Source of the DNA: Gammaproteobacteria bacterium
Lineage (GTDB): Bacteria; Pseudomonadota; Gammaproteobacteria; DRLM01
Reading direction: 5' to 3'
NCBI GenBank assembly: GCA_011375345.1
Contig: DRLM01000146.1
Coordinates: forward strand, 1 to 37,466
DNA length: 37,466 nucleotides
In this document: positions 7,742 through 15,504 of the stretch, one piece after another
Position numbering within the stretch: position 1 is the stretch's first letter
Layout of the letters: the number at the start of each line of letters is the position of its first letter
The notes under the pieces: generated by a model
Told to the model about the DNA's origin: nothing
The model's input: the letters and a program-made list of their open reading frames with translations, nothing else
Databases searched by the model: none
Position numbers and translations under genes: made by a program

Positions 7742-8451
7742 TGGTGGTGGACAGCGGCGCAGTCTCGGCAAAGGCTGGCCCCAAGGCAGAGCCTGATCCC
7801 GCCGGCGATCTTTTGGCTAAAGTAGAGGGAAGGTACGCGACGATATTGGCCGATCCCCCGTGGCAGTTTCAAAACCGGACCGGGAAGATGGCGCCGGAAC
7901 ACAGGCGGTTGCTACGGTATCCGACGATGACACTGAAAGAGATTCTGGCGCTTCCGGTCGCCACAGTGGCCGCGGCAAAGTCACATCTGTATCTGTGGGT
8001 GCCCAACGCCTTGTTGCAAGAAGGTCTCAAGGTCATGGCGGCGTGGGGGTTTGCATACAAGTCCAACCTGGTTTGGTACAAGATCCGGAAAGACGGCGGT
8101 CCCGACGGGCGCGGCGTCGGCTTTTATTTTCGCAACGTCACCGAACTTATATTATTCGGTGTGCGCGGCAGCCTGCGCACCCTGCAACCGGGCCGGACCC
8201 AGGTGAACATGCTGGTGACGCAAAAGCGTGAGCATTCCCGCAAGCCCGACGAAATCTACGATGTCATCGAGTCCTGTTCGCCGGGTCCCTACCTGGAGTT
8301 GTTCGCGCGCTTTCACCGGGACGGTTGGGGGCAATGGGGCAATGAAGATGTGGAGGAAAACTCGCACTACGGAGTGGCCAAACGCAAGGGTCACCTGGAT
8401 TCACAGCTTCGCTTGTTGGAAACGCCGGGCGGATACGGCAGAAAGCGTTGA
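7741..8451 (+). CDS. MT-A70 family adenine methyltransferase
   Basis: This 236-residue protein of the MT-A70 family of SAM-dependent N6-adenine methyltransferases carries the catalytic motif DPPW at 38-41 (ILADPPWQF). Downstream family blocks are YPTMTL, AAKSHLYLWVPNALL, WGFAYKSNLVWYK, FRNVTELILFGVRG, EHSRKPDEIYDVIE and PGPYLELFAR. The C-terminus ends in a polar tail. The start overlaps the purC stop as TGATG, which indicates translational coupling. The first 30 residues are not conserved, so an internal start is possible. No restriction endonuclease or phage gene is adjacent, so it is a candidate orphan DNA methylase. RNA is a less likely substrate. Confidence 0.87.
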   Translation: MVVDSGAVSAKAGPKAEPDPAGDLLAKVEGRYATILADPPWQFQNRTGKMAPEHRRLLRYPTMTLKEILALPVATVAAAKSHLYLWVPNALLQEGLKVMAAWGFAYKSNLVWYKIRKDGGPDGRGVGFYFRNVTELILFGVRGSLRTLQPGRTQVNMLVTQKREHSRKPDEIYDVIESCSPGPYLELFARFHRDGWGQWGNEDVEENSHYGVAKRKGHLDSQLRLLETPGGYGRKR

Positions 8452-8547
8452 AGACCCGTCGGCGCGCCACAGCCGTGAAGCACGACAACGGAATGTCAAC
8501 GACGGGCAGCATTAGAAAACACCATTGCCATGGCCAGGGAGATTGAC

Positions 8548-11500
8548 ATGTTGAGTTTGCGCGGCTCGGCCGCTTTGTCGTCGTTTCGCCGAAAGAAGCT
8601 GCTCGCCGCGGTGCAGGAGCGGGTGCCCGCGGTCACGAGTGTATACGCTGAATACGTGCACTTCGTCGAGCTGGAACAGCGCCTGAGCGATGATGAGCGC
8701 GCGGTATTGGCGCAGGTGCTTAGCTATGGCGACGGGCCGCCCATGGCGCAGGCCCCGGCGGGGGAGTTGCTGCTGGTCACCCCGCGTCTGGGCACAGTCT
8801 CCCCCTGGTCCAGCAAAGCCACCGACATCGTCCGCCGCTGCGGCCTGGCCAAGGTGGCGCGGGTGGAGCGGGGCGTGGCCTATTACTTCAGCGCCGCGGC
8901 CTCTTTGGATGCTGAGTATGCCGCCTTGGCTGCACTGGTGCACGATCCCATGACCGAAAGCGTGCTCCGCGAGCTGGATGAGGCGGAAGATCTGTTCGCC
9001 GCTGCCGAGCCCGCGCCCCTGCAAACGGTGGACGTGCTCGGTGGCGGCCGCGAGGCGCTGGCGACAGCGGACAAGGAACTGGGCCTGGCGCTGAGCGAGG
9101 ACGAGCTGGATTATCTGCTGGACGGTTTTACCGCTCTGGGCCGCAATCCCACTGACGTGGAATTGATGATGTTCGCCCAGGCCAATTCCGAACACTGCCG
9201 CCACAAAATTTTCAACGCCGGCTGGCGCATCGACGGGCGCGAGCAAAGCCACTCTCTGTTTGACATGATCCGCAACACCCACGACCACTGGCCCGACGGG
9301 GTGCTCTCGGCCTATCGTGACAATGCCGCCGTGCTGGCCGGGCCGCGGGCCGAACGCTTTTTCCCCGATCCCGGGACGGGGGAATATCAGCACGTGCGGG
9401 AAGATGCCCATCTGTGCATCAAAGTGGAGACCCACAACCACCCCACCGCCATTTCCCCTTTTCCCGGCGCGGCCACCGGTGCGGGCGGCGAGATCCGCGA
9501 CGAAGGGGCCACCGGCCGGGGCGCCAAGCCCAAAGCGGGTCTGTGCGGCTTTTCCGTATCGAATCTGCGCATTCCCGGCTTCGAGCAGGCCTGGGAGCCG
9601 GACTACGGCAAACCGGCCCGCATTGCCTCGGCGCTTGACATCATGCTGGAAGGCCCCGTCGGTGCGGCGGCGTTTAACAATGAATTCGGCCGCCCCAATC
9701 TGTGCGGCTATTTCCGCACCTTCGAAGCAAAAGTGCCTGGCCCCGAAGGTGCAGCGCTGCGCGGTTACCACAAACCCATCATGTTGGCGGGGGGCGTGGG
9801 TGCCATCCGGCCCCAGCTGGTGGACAAGCTCCCCCTGCCGCCGGGGGCGCAGCTGGTGGTGCTGGGTGGGCCGGCCATGCTGATCGGTCTGGGTGGCGGT
9901 GCGGCCTCGTCTGTGGCCAGCGGTGCCGGCAACGCGGCGCTGGATTTCGCCTCCGTGCAACGGGGCAACCCGGAAATGCAGCGCCGCGCCCAGGAAGTCA
10001 TCGACCGCTGCTGGCAGCTGGGCGAAGACAATCCCATCGTCAGCATTCACGATGTGGGTGCCGGTGGCCTGTCCAATGCCCTGCCCGAGCTGGTGCACGA
10101 CAGCGGTCGGGGCGCCACCATCGAGTTGCGCGCCATCCCGTCCGACGATCCGGGCATGTCGCCGCTGCAAATCTGGTGCAACGAGGCGCAAGAGCGCTAC
10201 GTGATGGCCGTGTCCGCCGAGGCCATGGCGCAGTTTCAGGCCATTTGCGAACGGGAGCGCTGCCCCTTTGCCGTGGTGGGGGAGGTTACCGAAGAGCAAC
10301 AACTGCTGGTGGGCGACAGCGAGTTTAACAACACGCCGGTGGATATGCCGCTGCCCATGCTGCTGGGCAAGCCGCCAAAAATGTTTCGCGATGTGCGCCA
10401 CCGCACCTACGCCAAACCCGAGCTGGACCGCGCGCTCATCGACGTGAACGAGGCGGCCGGGCGCGTGCTGCGCCTGCCCGGCTGTGGCTCAAAAAGCTTT
10501 CTGATCACCATTGGCGACCGCAGTGTCACCGGCTTGGTGGCGCGCGACCAGATGGTGGGCCCCTGGCAGGTGCCGGTGGCAGACTGCGCCGTGACGGTGG
10601 GTTGTTTCACCGAATACGGCGGTGAGGCCATGGCCGTGGGTGAGCGCACCCCGGCGGCCTTGCTGCAACATGCCGCTGCGGCGCGTCTGGCGGTGGGCGA
10701 GGCCATCACCAACATCGCCGCCAGCCGCATCGACTACATCGGCGACATCAAACTCTCCGCCAACTGGATGGCCGCCGCCGGCTACCCCGGCGAAGATGCG
10801 GGCCTGTTTGATGCCGTCAAAGCCGTGGGCATGGAACTGTGTCCCGCCCTGGATATCGCCATTCCTGTGGGCAAAGATTCACTGTCCATGCGCACCGTGT
10901 GGGAGCAGGACGGCGAACAGCGGGACATGGCCGCGCCGCTGTCGCTGATTGTCAGCGCTTTCGCCCCGGTGGAAGATGTGCGCCAGACCCTCACTCCGGA
11001 GTTACGCAGGGACGAGGGCGATACCGATCTGATTTTAATCGACCTGGGCAAAGGCCAGAACCGTTTGGGCGCCTCCGCCCTGGCGCAGGTCTATGGCCAG
11101 CTGGGCCACCATGCCGCCGACCTGGATGACCCCCAGGCCATGCGGCATTTCTTCGATGCCATTCAAAGCCTGAACGATGACGGTGTGATTTTGGCTTATC
11201 ACGACCGTTCCGATGGCGGCTTGTTCGTCACCCTGTGTGAAATGGCCTTCGCCGGTCACACTGGCATCACCGTGACCCTGGACGATCTGGGCGACGACCC
11301 GCTGGCGGCCCTGTTCGCCGAAGAGCTGGGCGCTGTGCTGCAAGTGCGCCATTGCGATACTGAGACGGTGCTGGCCGTGCTCAGGGAAGAAGGCCTGGGG
11401 CGGCACAGCCACGTGATCGGCAGTTTGAATGATGACGACCGCATCGTCTTCAATTACGAACAACGCGAATGGCTGGCGGAACAGCGGGTGACCTGGCAGC

Positions 11501-12441
11501 GGGCCTGGGCCGAGACCAGCTACCGCATGCAGGCGCTGCGCGACAATCCTGCCTGCGCCGGGCAGGAGTACGACCGGTTGCTGGACGCCGGCGATCCGGG
11601 CTTGAACGTCAGACTCAGCTTTGATGTGGACGACGACGTGGCGGCGCCCTTTGTGAACACGGGCGTCCGCCCGAAAGTGGCCGTGCTCAGAGAGCAGGGT
11701 GTCAACGGCCAGGTGGAAATGGCGGCGGCCTTCGACCGCGCTGGCTTCACCGCCGTGGACGTGCATATGAGCGATCTTTTGGCGCGGCGCGTGTCTCTGC
11801 AAGACTTCCAGGTTCTGGCCGCCTGTGGCGGTTTTTCTTTTGGCGACGTGCTGGGGGCGGGCGGCGGCTGGGCCAAATCCATTCTGTTCCACAGCCCCGT
11901 GCGCGACGCTTTCGCCGACTACTTCACCCGCGGCGACACGCTGAGCCTGGGCGTGTGCAACGGCTGTCAAATGATGGCCCAGCTCAAGGACCTCATCCCT
12001 GGCGCCGGACACTGGCCCCGCTTTCAACGCAACCTCTCTGAACAATTCGAAGCCCGCGTGGCCTTGGTGGAAGTGCAGGATTCGCCCTCGGTGTTGCTGC
12101 GCGGCATGGCCGGCTCCCGCATCCCCATCGCCGTGGCCCACGGTGAAGGCCGGGCCGAGTTTGCCCATGCCAATGGCGCCGAGCAGGCCCTGGCCGCCGG
12201 CCTGGTCAGCCTGGCCTACGTTGACAACCGTGGCCAGACCACTGAAGCCTACCCTGCCAACCCCAACGGCTCCCCCCGCGGCATCGCCGGTCTCACCACC
12301 GCCGACGGCCGTGCCACCATCATGATGCCTCACCCCGAACGCGTCTTCCGCACCGTGCAAAACAGCTGGTATCCCAAAGACTGGGGCGAAGACGGGCCGT
12401 GGTTGCGCCTGTTCAGGAATGCGCGGGTGGCGTTGGGCTGA
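8548..12441 (+). CDS. purL: Phosphoribosylformylglycinamidine synthase, single-chain form
   Basis: FGAM synthase of 1297 residues, the large one-chain form typical of gammaproteobacteria (E. coli has 1295). It converts FGAR, glutamine and ATP to FGAM in purine synthesis. The N-terminal PurS-like domain contains YAEYVHF and WSSKATDI. The linker and FGAM core have [28 protein letters not shown] and [19 protein letters not shown]. The C-terminal glutamine amidotransferase has the nucleophile C1137 in [10 protein letters not shown] and the catalytic His/Glu in [14 protein letters not shown] at 8536-8541 is six nt before the ATG at 8548, which favours this start over the ATG at 8530. It lies 96 nt after the methyltransferase gene. 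Confidence 0.97.
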   Translation: MLSLRGSAALSSFRRKKLLAAVQERVPAVTSVYAEYVHFVELEQRLSDDERAVLAQVLSYGDGPPMAQAPAGELLLVTPRLGTVSPWSSKATDIVRRCGLAKVARVERGVAYYFSAAASLDAEYAALAALVHDPMTESVLRELDEAEDLFAAAEPAPLQTVDVLGGGREALATADKELGLALSEDELDYLLDGFTALGRNPTDVELMMFAQANSEHCRHKIFNAGWRIDGREQSHSLFDMIRNTHDHWPDGVLSAYRDNAAVLAGPRAERFFPDPGTGEYQHVREDAHLCIKVETHNHPTAISPFPGAATGAGGEIRDEGATGRGAKPKAGLCGFSVSNLRIPGFEQAWEPDYGKPARIASALDIMLEGPVGAAAFNNEFGRPNLCGYFRTFEAKVPGPEGAALRGYHKPIMLAGGVGAIRPQLVDKLPLPPGAQLVVLGGPAMLIGLGGGAASSVASGAGNAALDFASVQRGNPEMQRRAQEVIDRCWQLGEDNPIVSIHDVGAGGLSNALPELVHDSGRGATIELRAIPSDDPGMSPLQIWCNEAQERYVMAVSAEAMAQFQAICERERCPFAVVGEVTEEQQLLVGDSEFNNTPVDMPLPMLLGKPPKMFRDVRHRTYAKPELDRALIDVNEAAGRVLRLPGCGSKSFLITIGDRSVTGLVARDQMVGPWQVPVADCAVTVGCFTEYGGEAMAVGERTPAALLQHAAAARLAVGEAITNIAASRIDYIGDIKLSANWMAAAGYPGEDAGLFDAVKAVGMELCPALDIAIPVGKDSLSMRTVWEQDGEQRDMAAPLSLIVSAFAPVEDVRQTLTPELRRDEGDTDLILIDLGKGQNRLGASALAQVYGQLGHHAADLDDPQAMRHFFDAIQSLNDDGVILAYHDRSDGGLFVTLCEMAFAGHTGITVTLDDLGDDPLAALFAEELGAVLQVRHCDTETVLAVLREEGLGRHSHVIGSLNDDDRIVFNYEQREWLAEQRVTWQRAWAETSYRMQALRDNPACAGQEYDRLLDAGDPGLNVRLSFDVDDDVAAPFVNTGVRPKVAVLREQGVNGQVEMAAAFDRAGFTAVDVHMSDLLARRVSLQDFQVLAACGGFSFGDVLGAGGGWAKSILFHSPVRDAFADYFTRGDTLSLGVCNGCQMMAQLKDLIPGAGHWPRFQRNLSEQFEARVALVEVQDSPSVLLRGMAGSRIPIAVAHGEGRAEFAHANGAEQALAAGLVSLAYVDNRGQTTEAYPANPNGSPRGIAGLTTADGRATIMMPHPERVFRTVQNSWYPKDWGEDGPWLRLFRNARVALG

Positions 12442-12541
12442 TTCGCCCCAGGTGCCGGCTTGCGGCGCCTGCCGGGCTTCAATGTCTTTGACAGGGGGTC
12501 GGTAAATCCCCCGCCTTGAGGCGGCATGCTTGCTTTTTACC

Positions 12542-12565
12542 CCCTCTCCCCTTGAGGGGAGAGGG
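12542..12565. repeat. Inverted repeat of the CCCTCTCCCC type after purL
   Basis: A perfect 10-bp stem, CCCTCTCCCC (12542-12551) and GGGGAGAGGG (12556-12565), has a TTGA loop. It lies between the convergent purL and deacetylase genes. It may stop transcription from either side. Hairpins of this type are dispersed in many proteobacterial genomes. Confidence 0.55.
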
Positions 12566-12620
12566 ACGGATGTGAAGTGGGGACATGCTCCGGGGTTGAA
12601 ACTGAAACCCTCACCTTTGG

Positions 12621-12642
12621 CCTCTCCCGGTCTTGGGAGAGG
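12621..12642. repeat. Second inverted repeat of the same family
   Basis: CCTCTCCC (12621-12628) and GGGAGAGG (12635-12642) flank GGTCTT. It shares the CCTCTCCC core with the hairpin 56 nt upstream, so the two are probably copies of the same dispersed element. Confidence 0.5.
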
Positions 12643-12692
12643 GGACGCCCGGCCGCACGGCCGGTCCATCCGGCTTATTGCCGTAACATGAG

Positions 12693-12713
12693 CCACCGGC
12701 CCCAGGCCGGTGG
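12693..12713. terminator. Hairpin downstream of the deacetylase gene
   Basis: CCACCGGCC (12693-12701) and GGCCGGTGG (12705-12713) form a perfect 9-bp GC-rich stem with a 3-nt loop. It starts six nt beyond the stop codon of the minus-strand deacetylase gene. No T tract follows, so termination is only inferred. Confidence 0.45.
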
Positions 12714-12718
12714 AGTAT

Positions 12719-13780
12719 TCACAGCCCGTCCTCGCTGGTCCTGAGCCACGGATGGCTGTACCAGTAGTACCGCCCCGCTTCCTTTGAAGGTGCGATGCAA
12801 TTGTAGCGGCTGCGGCCCACGGGCAGGGGTCCGGGCGCTTCGGTTTGAAAACGCGGGGGGGTGCGGCTGATCCATTGCACTTCGATCCGGCCCTGCTTGC
12901 CGGCGTAGCAGTCGATGATGTCTTGCGCCGGCATAAGCTTGCCGTCCAGGGTGACGGTAAGGGCGGGGCGTTTGGCGAGAGTGACCGGCTCCCAGGGGGA
13001 GACCTCCACCACAGGCAGGGCCAGGCTGCTGGCTTTTACCAGAAACTGATTCAGGTCCGGGTATTCGTCGGACAGGGGAAAACGCGGCAGGGCGCGGGGG
13101 TCGCTGTGGGGGCCGATGGCGCCGGAATGCTGACCGAAGCCGATGAGGCCCAGTTCGTCCACCAGGTCTGCCAGGGCCTGACTGTATTCGCCGAAGGGGT
13201 AGGCAAACAGGGGCGGTGTGGGGCCCAGTTCTTTTTCCAGTCGGTCCTGCGCCCGCAGGATGTTGCGCCGTGCCCGTTGCAGCCAGGCGCGCACGCTTTC
13301 TCCCGCCCGTGGCAGGGCCAGGCTGGCGTGGGTGGTGGAGTGGTTGGCGAAGCTGGCACCGTGGGCCTGCATGTCCCGCAATTCGTCCCAGCTCATGTAG
13401 CCCTTGCGTTGCTCGTCGATGTAGTCGGTGGCGACGAAGACGGTGAAGGGCAGCTGGCGTTCCCGCAGCAGGGGGTAGGCCACGCGGTAGACGGAAATGT
13501 GGGCATCGTCGATGGTGATGGCGACGGTTTTGTCGGGAATGGCTTCATCCTGCGACCAACGCTCAATCAGCTCGGGCAGGGCGACGATGTGGAAACCTTC
13601 CCGGATCAACAAGTCCAATTCCCGGGCGAACAGCTCCGAACTGATGTGGGTGGCGCGGTAGCGGGGCTCGTCGAAATGATGATAGGCCAGCACCACGGCA
13701 TGGCCGGCCGCCAGCACCGGGCCGAAGGCCAGGGCCAGACCGCCGCCGAGCAGTATCTGTCTGAGGAGTGTCTGCATCAT
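12719..13780 (-). CDS. Secreted polysaccharide deacetylase family protein
   Basis: This 353-residue protein has an N-terminal signal peptide (hydrophobic core LGGGLALAFGPVLAAG) and a NodB-like carbohydrate esterase 4 domain over roughly residues 28-220. The metal-binding motif 1 is TIDDAH instead of the usual TFDDG, keeping the two aspartates. Motif 2 is ANHSTTHASL with the H-x3-H pair. Motif 3 is FAYPFGEY. The C-terminal part (about 225-353) looks like a beta-rich domain with a paired cysteine pattern (DCYAGKQ and YNCIAP). It probably removes acetyl groups from an envelope or capsule N-acetylated sugar. It stands alone, so the substrate is unknown. The start is one of two adjacent ATGs; neither has a clear Shine-Dalgarno. 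Confidence 0.85.
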   Translation of the reverse strand: MMQTLLRQILLGGGLALAFGPVLAAGHAVVLAYHHFDEPRYRATHISSELFARELDLLIREGFHIVALPELIERWSQDEAIPDKTVAITIDDAHISVYRVAYPLLRERQLPFTVFVATDYIDEQRKGYMSWDELRDMQAHGASFANHSTTHASLALPRAGESVRAWLQRARRNILRAQDRLEKELGPTPPLFAYPFGEYSQALADLVDELGLIGFGQHSGAIGPHSDPRALPRFPLSDEYPDLNQFLVKASSLALPVVEVSPWEPVTLAKRPALTVTLDGKLMPAQDIIDCYAGKQGRIEVQWISRTPPRFQTEAPGPLPVGRSRYNCIAPSKEAGRYYWYSHPWLRTSEDGL

Positions 13781-13865
13781 GGGAGGGGCAAGTATAGCCG
13801 TTTCCTTTCGGCTGATGTGATGCCAATACCGGTTCGCGCAGTGGACCCGCTACACGAGAATGACC

Positions 13866-14810
13866 ATGTTAATCAAGCGTAAAAAGTCCTGGGATATCCC
13901 CGAGTCGGATGTCACCGAGCACGCGGATTATCTATCCCGCCGGCGTTTCATTCAACAGGCGGGAGTGGGGCTGGCGTCCGCCACCGGCCTGGTGAGCTTG
14001 GAGGCGGCGGCCGGTACGAAGCTGGCTGGCGTCAAGTCTGGTTCCTACACGGTGGATGAGGAATTGACACCTTATTCCGCCGCCACCAGTTATAACAATT
14101 TCTACGAATTCGGCACCGACAAGGAAGACCCGGCCCGCCTGGCCGGCAGCCTGAAACCGCGTCCCTGGACGGTGAGTGTGGAAGGGGAGGTGGAAAAGCC
14201 CGGCGTTGTGGATGTGGATGAGCTTATCCGGCCCCACGCTTTGGAAGAGCGCATTTACCGGCTGCGTTGCGTGGAGGCCTGGTCCATGGTGATTCCCTGG
14301 CTGGGCTTTCCCCTGGGCGATGTGCTGAAGCGCTTTCAACCCACCTCGCGGGCGAAGTTTGTGGTATTTGAAACCCTGTTTGATCCTGAGCAGTTTCCCG
14401 GTCAACGGCGCCGGATTCTGAACTGGCCCTACGTGGAAGGCTTGCGCATGGACGAGGCCATGCACCCCTTGGCCATATTGGCTGTGGGCATGTACGGTGA
14501 GGTGCTGCCGAACCAAAACGGCGCGCCATTGCGTTTGGTGGTGCCGTGGAAATACGGTTTCAAAAGCATCAAGTCCATTGTCAAAATCCGCCTCAGCGAG
14601 CAGATGCCCACCACGGCGTGGATGGCGGCTTCCCCGAAGGAGTACGGATTTTACGCCAATGTGAATCCGAAAGTGGATCACCCCCGCTGGAGTCAGGCCA
14701 GAGAACGCCGGATTGGGGATTTCTTCAAGCGGCCCACCCTGATGTTTAACGGCTATTGGGAGGAGGTGGGGGCGATGTATGCCCGCATGGATTTGAAAGT
14801 GTTTTTCTGA
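13866..14810 (+). CDS. msrP: Protein-methionine-sulfoxide reductase catalytic subunit MsrP
   Basis: This periplasmic molybdopterin enzyme repairs oxidised methionine in envelope proteins, taking electrons from MsrQ. It has 314 residues with a twin-arginine signal SRRRFIQ near residues 24-30. The molybdenum-ligating cysteine is C135 in [11 protein letters not shown]. Other strong family blocks are [48 protein letters not shown] and [11 protein letters not shown] at 13866 has GAGA six nt upstream, whereas the ATG at 13860 directly abuts that purine stretch. Both are plausible. The msrQ gene follows after a 73-nt gap containing two hairpins. Confidence 0.96.
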   Translation: MLIKRKKSWDIPESDVTEHADYLSRRRFIQQAGVGLASATGLVSLEAAAGTKLAGVKSGSYTVDEELTPYSAATSYNNFYEFGTDKEDPARLAGSLKPRPWTVSVEGEVEKPGVVDVDELIRPHALEERIYRLRCVEAWSMVIPWLGFPLGDVLKRFQPTSRAKFVVFETLFDPEQFPGQRRRILNWPYVEGLRMDEAMHPLAILAVGMYGEVLPNQNGAPLRLVVPWKYGFKSIKSIVKIRLSEQMPTTAWMAASPKEYGFYANVNPKVDHPRWSQARERRIGDFFKRPTLMFNGYWEEVGAMYARMDLKVFF

Positions 14811-14815
14811 TGTGG

Positions 14816-14870
14816 GGCGGGCTGTGCCCGCCGTTTCCCATTTGCTGATATCTGGCGGGCGCAGCCCGCC
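14816..14870. repeat. Pair of GGCGGGC/GCCCGCC hairpins between msrP and msrQ
   Basis: The first hairpin is GGCGGGC (14816-14822), TGT, GCCCGCC (14826-14832). The second is GGCGGGC (14854-14860), GCA, GCCCGCC (14864-14870). The two elements also pair with each other as a larger imperfect inverted repeat. The layout resembles REP-type intergenic elements, and it sits inside what should be a bicistronic msrPQ mRNA. Confidence 0.65.
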
Positions 14871-14883
14871 CTGTGTTTTGACG

Positions 14884-15504
14884 ATGAACGAAACGCAAGT
14901 GATACGTTGGGCGCTGAAACCCGTATTGTTTGTGCTGTGTCTGGTGCCGGTCCTGCTGTTGGCCTGGCGCGCCTGGCAGGGCAGCTTGGGTGCCAATCCG
15001 GTCGAGACCCTGAGTCACGAGACCGGCGCCTGGGCTTTGCGCATGTTGCTGCTGACACTGACCGTGACCCCCCTGCGCCGTTTGACCGGCTGGCAGCCGC
15101 TCATCCGGTTTCGTCGTATGTTGGGTTTGTCCGCTTTTTTTTATGCCTGTCTGCATATCACCGTTTATCTGGTCTTCGATCAGTTTTTCGACTGGGATGA
15201 AATCGTCAAAGATATCGTCAAGCGGCCTTACGTCACCGTGGGTTTCACTGCCTTTGTGCTGCTACTGCCTTTGGCCGTCACCTCCACCAAAGGCATGATG
15301 CGGCGTCTGGGCCGCCGCTGGGCCCGCCTGCATCAACTGGTGTATGTGGCGGCCACCGCGGGTGTGCTGCACTTTCTGTGGCTGGTGAAGGCTGACGTGC
15401 GCGATCCTTTGTATTACGCGGTGGCTTTGCTGGTGTTGTTGCTGTTCCGCGTCTGGTGGGCGCGGCGGGGGGCGGCGGCAGTGGCGGCGCCGGGCCGGGC
15501 CTAG
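14884..15504 (+). CDS. msrQ: Heme-binding membrane subunit MsrQ
   Basis: This 206-residue inner-membrane b-type cytochrome passes quinone or flavin-derived electrons to MsrP. About six membrane helices are visible. It has the ferric-reductase-like core: an SHETGAWALRMLLLTLTVTPLR helix, RRMLGLSAFFYACLHITVYL with a heme-ligand histidine, and a late RLHQLVYVAATAGVLHFLW containing two further histidines. The start at 14884 opens the conserved N-terminus before the first helix; no strong Shine-Dalgarno is seen. Its TAG (15502-15504) overlaps by four nt the stop codon of the convergent GspE-like gene. Confidence 0.94.
   Translation: MNETQVIRWALKPVLFVLCLVPVLLLAWRAWQGSLGANPVETLSHETGAWALRMLLLTLTVTPLRRLTGWQPLIRFRRMLGLSAFFYACLHITVYLVFDQFFDWDEIVKDIVKRPYVTVGFTAFVLLLPLAVTSTKGMMRRLGRRWARLHQLVYVAATAGVLHFLWLVKADVRDPLYYAVALLVLLLFRVWWARRGAAAVAAPGRA

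Noticed and set aside
7741-8451. Prophage or restriction-modification island around the MT-A70 gene
   Set aside because: Both flanks are ordinary purine genes, and no phage, integrase or endonuclease gene is present.
8512-10401. Long open frame on the minus strand opposite purL, and similar ones opposite argG (30811-33096) and prfC (23542-25554)
   Set aside because: They lie antisense to well-conserved genes, have low-complexity His/Gln/Arg-rich translations and no family motifs. Such frames are common in GC-rich coding DNA.
13860-13865. ATG at 13860 as the msrP start
   Set aside because: The only purine-rich site (GAGA, 13856-13859) directly abuts it, while the ATG at 13866 has a usable six-nt spacing. 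The difference is two residues only.
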